From contig CAVSEV010000010.1 in NCBI GenBank assembly GCA_963727015.1, positions 186,001-250,000 of the forward strand: a stretch of DNA of 64,000 nucleotides, read 5' to 3'. Numbering within the stretch: position 1 is the first letter of the stretch; each line of letters opens with the position of its first letter. Origin of the DNA: DATFVJ01 sp963727015. Its GTDB lineage: Bacteria; Actinomycetota; Actinomycetes; Streptosporangiales; Streptosporangiaceae. Of this stretch, positions 52,765-61,563 are shown in pieces. The notes below the pieces were generated by a model that was given only the letters and a program-made list of their open reading frames with translations, did no database searches and was not told the origin of the DNA. Made by a program: the position numbers and the translations under genes.

Positions 52765-53280
52765 GTGAACGGTCACGAAGGCGCGCCGCGCAGCGGTATC
52801 AGGGCGCTCGCGGTCACCGTTTCGAACCGGGTCGCCGCTGGCGTGTACGAGGATCGCAGCGGGCCTGTGCTCGTCGCGCTGCTGCGTTCGGCGGGCTGCG
52901 CGGCCGTGGACGGCCCAGTGGTCGTGCCCGACGGTGATCCCGTCGAGGCGGCACTGCGGGAGGCGGTCGCAGAAGGTTACGACGTTGTCGTGACGACGGG
53001 TGGGACCGGGCTGACTCCGAGCGACCTGACCCCCGAGATGACCAGGCGCGTGCTCGACAGTGAAATCCCTGGGATCGCCGATGCGATCCGCGCGGCAGGA
53101 GCGGACGTCGTGCCTGCCGCGATCCTTTCCCGCGGGGTGGCCGGCCTCTCCGGGCGGACGCTGCTGGTGAACCTGCCGGGTTCCACGGGCGGGGTCAGGG
53201 ACGGAATGGCGGTGCTCGCGCCCGTGCTCACGCACGCGGTCGACCAGGTACGCGGCGGCGATCATCCACGGCCAGCCTGA
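52765..53280 (+). CDS. MogA/MoaB-type molybdopterin adenylyltransferase family protein
   Basis: 171 residues, MoCF-binding fold. VVTTGGTGLTPSDLTPE is the MPT-binding motif; EIPGIADAIRAAG and VNLPGSTGGVRDGMAVLAP follow. Adenylates molybdopterin before metal insertion. GTG 52765 is preceded by AGGGGGG. Same operon direction as moaC after a 94-bp gap. Confidence 0.9.
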   Translation: MNGHEGAPRSGIRALAVTVSNRVAAGVYEDRSGPVLVALLRSAGCAAVDGPVVVPDGDPVEAALREAVAEGYDVVVTTGGTGLTPSDLTPEMTRRVLDSEIPGIADAIRAAGADVVPAAILSRGVAGLSGRTLLVNLPGSTGGVRDGMAVLAPVLTHAVDQVRGGDHPRPA

Positions 53281-53473
53281 GGCTCGGCCGCTGACGGCGC
53301 CGGCGCGCCTAGACACGGGCGGCGCAGGCAGCGGCAGCCGTTCGGGATCATTGTTCTGATCCTGGGGCTGGCGCGACACAGACGGCAGTGCCTGGACGGA
53401 CCCGGCAGTGTCGTGGCGCCCAGCCGAGCCACTGTTGTGGCGCCCGGACCTGCCTGCGGGGAATGATTGTGCC

Positions 53474-54109
53474 GTGGAACGGATGCGCGGGTGGCCGGTG
53501 ACGATCGTCGAAGCTGCGCTGCTCGACATGCCGGTCGAGTTGCGCCCGGTCCGGGTACGCGACGCGACGGCCTGGCGGGAGACCCGGCTGCGCAACGCCG
53601 GCTGGCTGCGGCCGTGGGAGCCGACGAATCCCGAGACGCCGTTGTACAGGTCGGGACTCGGGCCGTATGTGGCGATGGCCAGGTCAATGCGCCGTGAGGC
53701 GCGGCAGGCCATCGCGATGCCATGGGTCATCTCGTATGGTGGCCGGTTCGCCGGCCAGCTCACCATCGGCAGCATCCAGTGGGGATCGGCGAGGTCCGCC
53801 CAAGTTGGTTACTGGATCGATGAGGCCTGCGCGGGCCGGGGGGTGACACCGACCGCACTCGCGATGGCCGTGGACCACTGCTTCTTCGTGGTCGGCCTGC
53901 ACCGAGTCGAAGCCAACATACGGCCGGAGAACCACGCGAGCCGGCGGGTGGCGGAAAAACTCGGATTCCGCGAGGAGGGCCTGCGGCGGCGGCACCTGCA
54001 CATCGACGGCGCCTGGCGCGACCATCTGTGCTACGCCCTGACCACCGAGGATGCACCAGGTGGGCTACTCCCCCGCTGGCGCAGCGCCCGGTCGGTGCCG
54101 CGCGCCTAG
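53474..54109 (+). CDS. GNAT acetyltransferase, RimJ-like
   Basis: About 211 residues. VELRPVRVRDATAWRETRLR, VGYWIDEACAGRGVTPTALAM with the acetyl-CoA loop, HRVEANIRPENHASRRVAEK and LGFREEGLRRRHLHIDG are typical of RimJ/RimL-type N-acetyltransferases. Starts at GTG 53474 or ATG 53483. Its place between mog and the glpR/sepX homolog is conserved in actinomycetes. Confidence 0.88.
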   Translation: MERMRGWPVTIVEAALLDMPVELRPVRVRDATAWRETRLRNAGWLRPWEPTNPETPLYRSGLGPYVAMARSMRREARQAIAMPWVISYGGRFAGQLTIGSIQWGSARSAQVGYWIDEACAGRGVTPTALAMAVDHCFFVVGLHRVEANIRPENHASRRVAEKLGFREEGLRRRHLHIDGAWRDHLCYALTTEDAPGGLLPRWRSARSVPRA

Positions 54110-54367
54110 ATTAGATTCGCTGCAGGCTGGGCGCGCGGTCAAGTTCGCCGCGTTCGCGCGCTCTGTTCGCCGTGCTCAGCCCCGTTCATCTCGTTAGCCG
54201 CGCTCGCCGGGCCGTCGCCCGGAAACTCGCCGGCCACCGATCTCACGACACACCGGGCCGAATGCTCGTCAACGTCGGCTAGGCCGTTTACCTTGCGTGA
54301 CGTGGGCATGCTCCGTTTCGCGGGGCGCGCCCGGCCTGGGCCTGGGCGATGCTTACGAGGAGGACCG

Positions 54368-55300
54368 TTGAGCAGCACGATCCTCTACCTCGCTATCGTC
54401 GCCATCTGGGCCGGGGTCCTCGTGCCACGGTGGCTGCGGCGTGAACCCCATCGCGAGACCGCGCGGCGTCCCCTGCGGGCCGGCACGGCTCCGGGTGGAC
54501 GCTCGGTAGGTGCGGCAGGCGTCGCTGCCGATGGTGCCATTGTGGCCTCCGGGATTGGGGCTTTCGGGGTGGCTGATGTGCGCGGCGCGGACCGTGGCCG
54601 GGAGGTTCTCGTTCCGCAGCGGGCAAGTGCCGATGCCGGCCGGCGGCCGGGCATCCGAAGGGCTGGACGCGCTCGGGTGATGGCGGCTCGCCGACGGCTG
54701 TTCGGGATCCTGGTGCTGCTCGCGGGCGCTGCCGCGACGATCGCCGGGGCCGGGCTCGCCACCTGGTGGGTCATGGTTCCTCCGGCCGGCATGCTCGCCG
54801 GGTATCTGCTCCTGCTGCGTGAGGCCGCCCGCGCCGATGCTGAGCTTGCCCCCGCCAGCGTTGTTCGCACTGACGTTGCTGGGTCTGAGATTGCCGGCTT
54901 TGAAGTTGCCCGCTCTGACGTTGCCCGCTCTGAGGTCGCCCGCTCTGAGGTCGCCCGCTCTGAGGTCGCCCGCTCTGACGTTGGCCGCTTTGAAGTTGCC
55001 CGCGCCGGATCTGCTGGCGCCGAGGCTGAAGCGGAGCGCGGCGCGGCCGCGCGCGGAGGCAGGCGCCTGCGGCGGCGTTCCGCGGCCATGGTGGAGACGG
55101 GCGCTACTGGTTCTGTCGCGAGCTCCGTGGCTCACACGTCAAGCGCCGACCATCCAGTAGATGACACTGAAGGCACGGGCACTGACGGCACTGGGGCTGA
55201 AGGCACTGGCACCGCGGATGTCGTCCCCATCACGGCCCGGGTGGATGAGGAACTGTACGACCAGTACGCCGACGCGAAGCTGCGTGCTGTCGGGGACTGA
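54368..55300 (+). CDS. SepX/GlpR-like membrane protein with repeat-expanded tail
   Basis: 310 residues. Short N-terminal helix (STILYLAIVAIWAGVLVPRW) followed directly by LRRE, a linker, two central helices (FGILVLLAGAAATIAGAG; MVPPAGMLAGYLLLL), then a cytoplasmic tail. This topology and the gene position after the RimJ-like gene match the streptomycete division protein SepX and the corynebacterial Glp receptor GlpR. TTG 54368 has GAGGAGG four bases ahead. The tail holds ~8 repeats of (S/F)EVAR-type pentapeptides before an acidic C-terminus. Confidence 0.78.
   Translation: MSSTILYLAIVAIWAGVLVPRWLRREPHRETARRPLRAGTAPGGRSVGAAGVAADGAIVASGIGAFGVADVRGADRGREVLVPQRASADAGRRPGIRRAGRARVMAARRRLFGILVLLAGAAATIAGAGLATWWVMVPPAGMLAGYLLLLREAARADAELAPASVVRTDVAGSEIAGFEVARSDVARSEVARSEVARSEVARSDVGRFEVARAGSAGAEAEAERGAAARGGRRLRRRSAAMVETGATGSVASSVAHTSSADHPVDDTEGTGTDGTGAEGTGTADVVPITARVDEELYDQYADAKLRAVGD
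54880..55010 (+). repeat. 15-bp coding minisatellite in sepX/glpR-like gene
   Basis: About eight units of GCTCTGAGGTCGCCC-type 15-mers (variants with GACGTT and TTTGAAGTT) encode SEVAR, SDVAR, FEVAR. Unit length is a multiple of three. The repeat makes an alternating acidic/basic helix-prone segment in the cytoplasmic tail. Confidence 0.88.
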
Positions 55301-55669
55301 TCCGCCGGACACGGCCCGGCGGCGTGGGCCAGCCTCATGGCGTGCGTCAAGCCGGGGCGCCACGCGGATCCCGTGGCGCGTCGAAGCTGGCGGCGGCAGG
55401 CGCGTCCCGGGAAGCGCGCCAAGGCTGGCAGCGGCACGCGCGTCCCGGGAAGCGCATCAAGGCCGGCGGCGGCACGCGCGTCCCGGGAAGCGGGTCAAAG
55501 CCGGCCGCGGCACGCGCGTCTCGGTGGGTCCATCAAGGCTGCTTGCGTCATTCGCATATGCCCACGCAAGAACGTGATCTTTCTATTTCTCTGTGATCGA
55601 GCCCATACTTCGCGGCCCAATCATCGGAGCCGACCAGGTCGCGGTGAGCCGCCCGGGTGACCAGCGCGG
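55301..55669. repeat. Intergenic region with 38-bp tandem repeat
   Basis: From about 55399 to 55530 there are three and a half copies of a 38-bp unit starting GCGCGTCCCGGGAAGCG. The unit is not a multiple of three and all frames are interrupted by design differences. No gene. Confidence 0.75.
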
Positions 55670-55972
55670 TTAAGCGGGCGGCGCCCCAAGGAGGCTTTCG
55701 AGACGGGATGCGGCGTTTGCGGGGGCGGGATCGACTTCGATGAGCTTGTCCCGGCTGCGGTCGCCTGACACCAGCCTGACGTCTCCTGGCCGCACGCCGA
55801 ACGCCCCGGCCACGGCGCGCCGCACGGCCTCGTTCGCCTTGCCTTCCACGGCGGCCGCCGTGACGGCCACAAGCAAGGCCGGCCCGGCGGCGCCGTCCCA
55901 CCGGCCGCCCACGGCAGGGCGGCGAGCCCCCGGCTTGACCCGCACCGCGAACCGGAAGGAACCATTGCTCAT
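55670..55972 (-). CDS. DUF167 (YggU-like) protein
   Basis: 100 residues. VRVKPGARRPAVGG, LLVAVTAAAVEGKANEAVRR and FGVRPGDVRLVSGDRSRDKL match the DUF167 fold throughout. Molecular role unknown. ATG 55972 is the natural start. Confidence 0.88.
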   Translation of the reverse strand: MSNGSFRFAVRVKPGARRPAVGGRWDGAAGPALLVAVTAAAVEGKANEAVRRAVAGAFGVRPGDVRLVSGDRSRDKLIEVDPAPANAASRLESLLGAPPA

Positions 55973-56188
55973 GGCGCTAACGATCCTCTAGATTCACGGG
56001 CTGGTGCCCACCACCTTGGCCCGCAACCTCCAGAACCTGGTGTAACGCTCCCCAGAACGTGTCGCGTGGCACCTGGCGACCTTGTGCCCCGCGTCCTGGG
56101 CTTTGTCATTCTGCTTGGTCCGAACGGGTCGCTGGCGCATGGCCTGCGCGAAGACCGTCGCGCATTTGCTACGCTGACTGGCGTTCCT

Positions 56189-56262
56189 GGGGCTGTAGCG
56201 CAGTCCGGTAGCGCACCTCGTTCGCATCGAGGGGGTCAGGGGTTCAAATCCCCTCAGCTCCA
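56189..56262 (+). tRNA. tRNA-Ala (anticodon CGC)
   Basis: 74 nt. Acceptor GGGGCTG/CAGCTCC with one G-U pair, D-arm GTAGCGCAGTCCGGTAGCGC, anticodon stem CCTCG/CGAGG with loop TTCGCAT (anticodon CGC), T-arm CAGGGGTTCAAATCCCCTC, discriminator A. CCA is not encoded. Confidence 0.95.
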
Positions 56263-56822
56263 CCCAAAACCGCAGGTCAGAGCCGCCTTCTGGTCCAGCG
56301 TGAAGATCATTCGTTGGTGATTCGTTGGCTGGAACAGGCACCAGCAGACAGCAACGCCCACGTGTCGGCGAACTTCTACGGCACGGCGATCCGGGTTTTC
56401 TGGCTGGCGTATGAACCCGGCGAGTCGGCCCGGGGTTCATGCGCGGGCACACCTCTCGCCGGTGTGGGTCGCGAAGACGATCATCGTGTCGTGGCCAATG
56501 GCCGGGCCGTCTGGCCTATTGGCCTTCCGATCCGATGCGACGCAGGTGGACGGGGTCAAGAGGCATAGCATGCAAGAGGTCCGGGGTTCGAATCCCCGTA
56601 GCTCCACGCAGGGTTACCGACAGAACTGCCGGTGTCGTACCGACAGAACTGTGACGGTGACCTTGTTTGAGTATCGCCTTGGGTCTGACAGTGTGGCGCG
56701 CTGCCTGTGTTGCCGGGTTCAGCGGGGTGAGTGGCCTGGTTGTGCTGCTGTTGACGGGCGCTGGGCGTTCTTGGCTGGGCGGCTGGAGATGATTTTGGCG
56801 GCGGCGCTCGCAACTGCTGGTG
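56263..56822. other. Boundary region between tRNA-Ala and the recombinase module
   Basis: Holds a tRNA-Ala 3' remnant (56563-56606) and two 14-bp direct repeats (TACCGACAGAACTG at 56615-56628 and 56638-56651). No convincing gene; the plus-strand frame 56314-56568 has no recognised domain. Confidence 0.5.
56563..56606 (+). pseudogene. tRNA-Ala 3'-half remnant (probable att site)
   Basis: From the anticodon loop (GCATAGCATGCAAG) through variable loop, T-arm (CCGGGGTTCGAATCCCCG) and acceptor 3' strand (TAGCTCCA) it matches a tRNA-Ala. No 5' half precedes it. It differs from the intact tRNA-Ala(CGC), so it derives from another isoacceptor. Such 3' halves are left or created when elements integrate into tRNA genes. 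Confidence 0.7.
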
Positions 56823-58463
56823 TTAGCCGCTGGGTAGGTGGTCGCGGAGGCTGGTGCGCCGTCGGCGTGCCCGGCGGGCGATGTCTGCTTTGCTGTCGGT
56901 GGTGAGTGTTCGCCAGGCGCGGATTTTGCGGATGTTGGCGGCGATCAGCAGCAGCGCGGTGAACAGGGATTGGGCGGCGATGCCGCGGACCCGGCGTCGT
57001 GCTGGCTGGGCGAGGGCTTGGTGGGCGGGGTCTTTGGCGTAGCCGTTGAGGCCTTCGATGGTGTTGCGCAGGGTGGCGTAGCGGGCCTGCCAGGCTGGTG
57101 AGGCGTAGGGCAGGTCCTGGCGGTAGCGGGCTCCGATGCCGGGGGCGATGGTGATCGCGGTCTGGCGGCAGAGCTTGGGCGGCTCGTGCGGGGACTGGAG
57201 TACCTTGGCCCGGCCGTCGCGCGGTGACAGCGAGGTTTGGCGGAGCGGGCAGATCAGCCCGGGGTGGGCGCCGAGGGCGGGGCAGGACAGCCGCTGGTAT
57301 CCGTCGGCGTCCGGGCCGTCTTTGTGTTTGAGCTGGTAGGGGGCGCGGGCGGCGATCCGGGCGGTGTAAGTGCCGGGGTCGATGTCTTTGGCGCGCAGGC
57401 CGGCGGTGGCGGTGATGAGCGGCTCGGGGAGGGCGGGGCAGTACCAGCTGCCCTCTATTAAGACAGCACCTTGGCTGTTGGCCTGGATGCCGAGCTGGCC
57501 GGTCCGGTAGTCCATGACGGGCCGGTAGCCGAGAGCGCGGGCGGGCAGGTGGAACCGTTCGGGGAGGGCTTGGGTGTAGGCGCGGTCGTAGCCGAGCCAG
57601 CCGGTCTTATGGCCGCGGGCGGCTACCGATGCGAGGACGCGTGCGCCGGTGCCGCCGGGGTCTTCGCCGGGCCGGGTCATGGCCATGGCGATGGCCAGGT
57701 TCGGGCTGGCAGGCGCGGCGCCGGGCGGCCGTGCGGTGGTGGCGATGGTGGCTTCCAGCGCCCAGGCGAGTTTGCGCAGCGGCTTGCCCGTGTCGTCTTC
57801 GCGGTCGCGGTGGTCGCCCTCGCGGACGTACCAGCCGCCGTCGGGGTCGCTGGCCGGCAGGCCGGTGCGTTTGGAGGGGCCGCGGGAGAACAGCGGGACC
57901 GGGGTGGCGTCCAGGCCGGTGCAGCCGCCGGACGCGGCCCGCTCGGCCTCGGTGAGGACCGAGGCGCTGGCCTCCAGCAGCGCATTCACCAGGGCTTCGA
58001 GCCGGTCCCGGGCAGCGGTGGCCTGGCCGGTGGTCATGGGTTTTGTGCGGGTTGTGAGCTCGTCTGGGGTGAGGCGGCGGTTTTTGGGCAGCGCCGAGGG
58101 GTCGGCCACCTTGAGGATCTGGTGGAAGCAGTAGCGGACCCGCCGGTAGGCGGCCTCGAAGGCGCGTTCGGTGGCCACGGTGCCGGTAACGCCGGGCAGC
58201 CGCCGGGAGAGGCCGGATAATTGCTGGAACAGCAGCCGGGTTGCCTCGGTGAGGAACAGCGGCCGGTCGTCCAGGGCCAGGCACAACAGCGCCGTGAGCA
58301 CGGCGCGCACCGGCAGCGGGCGGGGCCGGCCGGTGCGGTGGGCCAGCGCGGCCTCGATGACCGGGGCCGTGCCGCTGCGGTCAATCAGCTCGGCGGCGAA
58401 CGCCACAGTCTGCTCATCGGCGAGCCTGCTGGGCCCGGGGATCTGCAGCCCGCAGCCGCCCAT
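56823..58463 (-). CDS. DDE-transposase-like protein of unnamed family
   Basis: 546 residues from ATG 58463. A helical N-terminal domain (ALLCLALDDRPLFLTEATRL) is followed by an RNase-H-like core with possible catalytic Asp in GCTGLDATPVPLFSR, a second Asp in GWLGYDRAYTQ and Glu in RNTIEGLNGYAKD. The C-terminus has AAQSLFTALLLIAANIRKIR. I know this pattern from actinobacterial proteins usually called hypothetical. The upstream recombinase-like gene ends 34 bp before it. Transposase activity is inferred. Confidence 0.6.
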   Translation of the reverse strand: MGGCGLQIPGPSRLADEQTVAFAAELIDRSGTAPVIEAALAHRTGRPRPLPVRAVLTALLCLALDDRPLFLTEATRLLFQQLSGLSRRLPGVTGTVATERAFEAAYRRVRYCFHQILKVADPSALPKNRRLTPDELTTRTKPMTTGQATAARDRLEALVNALLEASASVLTEAERAASGGCTGLDATPVPLFSRGPSKRTGLPASDPDGGWYVREGDHRDREDDTGKPLRKLAWALEATIATTARPPGAAPASPNLAIAMAMTRPGEDPGGTGARVLASVAARGHKTGWLGYDRAYTQALPERFHLPARALGYRPVMDYRTGQLGIQANSQGAVLIEGSWYCPALPEPLITATAGLRAKDIDPGTYTARIAARAPYQLKHKDGPDADGYQRLSCPALGAHPGLICPLRQTSLSPRDGRAKVLQSPHEPPKLCRQTAITIAPGIGARYRQDLPYASPAWQARYATLRNTIEGLNGYAKDPAHQALAQPARRRVRGIAAQSLFTALLLIAANIRKIRAWRTLTTDSKADIARRARRRRTSLRDHLPSG

Positions 58464-58497
58464 GCTCAGCGCGCCTGCCGGGTTTTGTCCCAGGCGG

Positions 58498-59310
58498 TTA
58501 GACGGCCTTGGCCGGGGCGCCGCCGGCGTGGCGTGCGTAGCGGGCCAGCGATTCAGCCTCGGCGATCCCGGTGATGGCCAGCAGCTCACCCAGCGGGGTG
58601 CCTGCGGCCAGATGATCGCAGATGAAGCTGGCCCGGGCCCGGCTGGCGGTCAGCCGGGGCGCGGCCGGATCGGCGACCAGGCCCGCGGCGAAACTGGTGA
58701 CGAAGTTCTTGTAGCCGCGGTCGGCCGGGCCGGGGCGGAACACGAACCCGCTGCCCGCGCCGCGGGCCAGCTCGGCCGCCCGGCCGGCGTAACCAGAGGC
58801 GACCGGCACCACTCGGGCGGCGGGTCCGCTGACCTCGGCCATCACCCGCCGGCCGCGGCGGTGCACGTCGCTGCCGCGCAGCGCTACCAGCTCGCCCGGC
58901 CGCAGCCCGGCGCCGATGCCGAACACCACCATGGCCAGCGCCGAGCCGCGTTTAGCCGGGTCCGGCTGGGCGGCCGCAATCGCGGCCAGCTCCGCCCGCT
59001 CACCATCGGAGTACGGCGCCGGCGCCGCCGCACCCGCGAACGGCGTCCCCCGCAGCCCCGGCCGGCCGTGCACCGGCACGGCGAGCCGGTACAGCACCGA
59101 CCGGTAGGTGCCCTGGGTGCAGGACGCCCGCCCGCGCAGGCCGGCGACGCAAAACGCCTCGATCACGTCATAGTCGAGCAGGAACTTCGCATCGGCCGGG
59201 ATTCCCCGCGTATCAGCGAACCGGGACAGCCCCCGCAGCACCGTGGCCGCCATGGCCTGCCGCCGCGGGCCCGCTAAGCGGTAAGCGTGCACTGGCACCC
59301 GGTCGCCCAT
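58498..59310 (-). CDS. Tyrosine-recombinase-like protein
   Basis: About 270 residues. Helical SAM-like N-terminal half, then GIGAGLRPGELVALRGSDV with the first catalytic Arg, and LTASRARASFICDHLAAG with LLAITGIAEAESLARYARH, which holds a candidate second Arg and Tyr. The usual H-x-x-R box is altered (TASRARAS), so it may be a divergent or inactive integrase. ATG 59310 has GAGGG upstream; the frame to 59349 lacks homology. Pairs with the DDE-like gene in one transcription unit. Confidence 0.65.
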   Translation of the reverse strand: MGDRVPVHAYRLAGPRRQAMAATVLRGLSRFADTRGIPADAKFLLDYDVIEAFCVAGLRGRASCTQGTYRSVLYRLAVPVHGRPGLRGTPFAGAAAPAPYSDGERAELAAIAAAQPDPAKRGSALAMVVFGIGAGLRPGELVALRGSDVHRRGRRVMAEVSGPAARVVPVASGYAGRAAELARGAGSGFVFRPGPADRGYKNFVTSFAAGLVADPAAPRLTASRARASFICDHLAAGTPLGELLAITGIAEAESLARYARHAGGAPAKAV

Positions 59311-60655
59311 AGCTGCCCTCTCGCCACACTGCCCACACAAGTAACTCAAACGTATACATTGCCCGAGGCCGGGTGCGGGAGACGCGCCGGCCAGCGGCGG
59401 GCACGCCCGGGCGGAGTTTGCGGATCCTGGCCACGGAGGCGCGATGCCAGCACCAGACGACCCCAGCGCGGACCACGCCAGGGCGGCGATCGCCGCAGCC
59501 CTCCGCCGGATCGGCTTCTGCCTATCCGCCGCACCGGCCCCGTCCGGGGACCAAACCCGAACTACCTCAAACCACCCAAAACCCCGGGAGACCAGCCCGC
59601 TTAACCCGAGAGCGGCCCTTCAAAAACATCCCGGAACCGCAGGTCAGCAGGGTTTTGTCGTTGGCCCACGCAAACCTCCAGGTCAGAGCGTTGTTCTCCC
59701 TCTCGCCAGATCCAGCGAAGATCGTCTGACCGTCGTCTGACCGCCGTTCTGGGCGTGGATTGGCGGCATACGGCGGGACGGAGGGTCCTTCGATGGCATG
59801 CCGGACGAGCGTCTATACGGCGTTCGATGAACAGGCGGCGCCGTCGGCCATGGGCGCGTCACGGCCTGGTGCCTGCGCCGGATGCCGAGTGCGGAGAAGC
59901 GCGATTCGCGGATAGCTGGCCACGAGACAGGCGTCGATCCGTCCCGTTTCCGCACAGCAAGCTGATCCACAAGTGGCGGGCCGGGCCCGGCGAGTCTTAT
60001 GACAACGCAGCCCGCGCGAGAAGGTCGCGGTCGCGGGGCATGATGGCGCAGCGCGTCCACGGGCCTAGCGACCCTTTGGGTCGATAGTACGGGTCGGGTG
60101 GACGACCTCCTGCCACTCCACGCCGCCGTTTTCGGTCGGGCAGGCCCGGGGGAAGAGCAGGAGGTCGGCCCTTTCCCAAGTGACTAGAGGAATAACGCGA
60201 CGAAGCTCTGGTGGCCGCCTCGACGGACCTGACGATGCCGCCGCCGTCTGCGGTCACTGGGGAGTGGTAACAGCTCTCAGGTCGTGGCGTACCTCTCAAG
60301 GCCAGCAGATTGGAGTTCCTCTGGCGCGATCGTCCCGGAACTGAGGCCAGGGCCGGGCGCTGCCGTCGCTCGCCTGACTCATGCAGCAATAGGGAGCTAT
60401 CCCGCAGGGTGCTAGCCGGCGAGCGCGGCAAGGGGCAGGGCTGACCGGGCGCTTCGCCGTCCCCGCACAAACCCGGTTTCACGCTGTCGGCGCGATCGTC
60501 ACCACGTATGCAGGTACTACGAACCGGCGTAGGGTGGTTGCAGAATGTCCATTCGACCCTGACCCGGCGCACGCATGGGTGCAGGTACCGCGTCGCTCCG
60601 GACCCTCGGTGGCACGGCCAAGCCCGTGTTGGGCACGGACCAAGGAGCCTCCGCG
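59311..60655. other. No gene supported
   Basis: About 1.3 kb of accessory DNA. A stretch near 59640-59720 (CCGCAGGTCAGCAGG; CAGGTCAGAGCGTTGTTCTC) resembles the sequence just downstream of tRNA-Ala (56270-56305), so part may be a duplicated tRNA-flanking segment. No domain, repeat array or RNA is otherwise recognised. Confidence 0.4.
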
Positions 60656-61018
60656 ATGGACCGATCATCAAGTGTGTCTTCCGCCGTAGCCGCCGCCACG
60701 CTACCGGCACGGGACGCGCCCCGGATACGGCCGACCCGGAATCCCCCGCCCGGCAGCGGGGACCGTGCGGGCAACGGCCCAGCCGTCTCCGCGGAATCGG
60801 CCCAGCGCGTGACCGAAGATCACGAGCAGATCGTCCAAGACCAGAACGACGTCGTGGTCGGCCGGCTGTTCGCGGCAGGGCTGGAGCTGCAGGCCGCGCT
60901 GCAGCTGATCGGCGATGGTCGCGTGGCCGGCCGTATCGGCGATGCCATCGGTAGCCTGGACCAGGCCGTCAGGGACCACCGGGACATCATTTTCCATCGT
61001 GGCGCATACGGCTCGTGA
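60656..61018 (+). CDS. Stand-alone DHp (HisKA_3-like) protein lacking the phospho-acceptor His
   Basis: 120 residues from ATG 60656, with AAGGAG eight bases upstream. The C-terminal ~65 residues align with the DevS/NarX-type dimerisation helix (RDLHDxVIQRLFAxGLxLQ): here VQDQNDVVVGRLFAAGLELQ, then DAIGSLDQAVRDHRDIIF. The invariant His is Asn64. There is no GAF, PAS or ATPase domain. It may dimerise with a real histidine kinase as a dominant partner. The next gene is a broken kaiB. Confidence 0.65.
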   Translation: MDRSSSVSSAVAAATLPARDAPRIRPTRNPPPGSGDRAGNGPAVSAESAQRVTEDHEQIVQDQNDVVVGRLFAAGLELQAALQLIGDGRVAGRIGDAIGSLDQAVRDHRDIIFHRGAYGS

Positions 61019-61237
61019 TCACACACCCCGATAGGATGCGGGCGGTGCTGTTGCCGCAGCGTGGCGTCCTTCCCCGGTCCACGCGGGACGAGCCTGCCGC
61101 GGAAAGGGCCGGGCTGGCAGGGATCGGCGGGCGTGAACAGCTCAGGCGGCCAGCACCGAGGCGGCCCGGTTGGTGAAGGCTCGCGGCACGGGGGCCGATC
61201 CGGCCCGGCTGACGAACCCGCGAGACGAAAGGCAACG

Positions 61238-61563
61238 ATGACCCGACGTCGCATCGGCGGTGCAGGAACCGGGGGAGCGCCGCAATCCCCCGTTGAGACG
61301 TGGGTGTTGCGGCTCTACGTGACCGGTCGGTCACCGCTGTGCGTCCGCGCGCTCGCCAATCTGCAGCTTGCCTGCGCGCGGCAACTGGCGGGGCGGTACC
61401 ACATCGAGGTCGTGGACTAGCGGCCGGCGACCAGATCCTGGCCGTGCCCACATTGGTCAAGAAGCTCCCGCCGCCCGTCCGGACGATCGTCGGGGACCTC
61501 TCCGACACCGGCCGGCTCCTCGCCGCGTTGCAGCTCCGGACGCGAAAGCCCATGGCAGCGTGA
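61238..61563 (+). pseudogene. kaiB: KaiB-like protein, broken by a small deletion
   Basis: KaiB is the thioredoxin-fold clock protein that binds KaiC. The frame from ATG 61238 gives VETWVLRLYVTGRSPLCVRA and LANLQLACARQLAGRYHIEV, then stops at VVD. The next frame continues LAAGDQILAVPTLVKKLPPP and VRTIVGDLSDTGRLLAAL to 61563. Compared with the family, the residues joining VVD to LAAGD (about 6-7) are missing, so a ~20-bp deletion destroyed the frame. No kaiC is present in the window. Confidence 0.82.

Noticed and set aside
56314..56568. Plus-strand 84-codon frame after tRNA-Ala
   Set aside because: No recognised domain and it lies in a boundary region rich in tRNA debris.
59683..60060. Minus-strand 125-codon frame in the accessory tract
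   Set aside because: No domain, no ribosome binding site, composition of a shadow frame.
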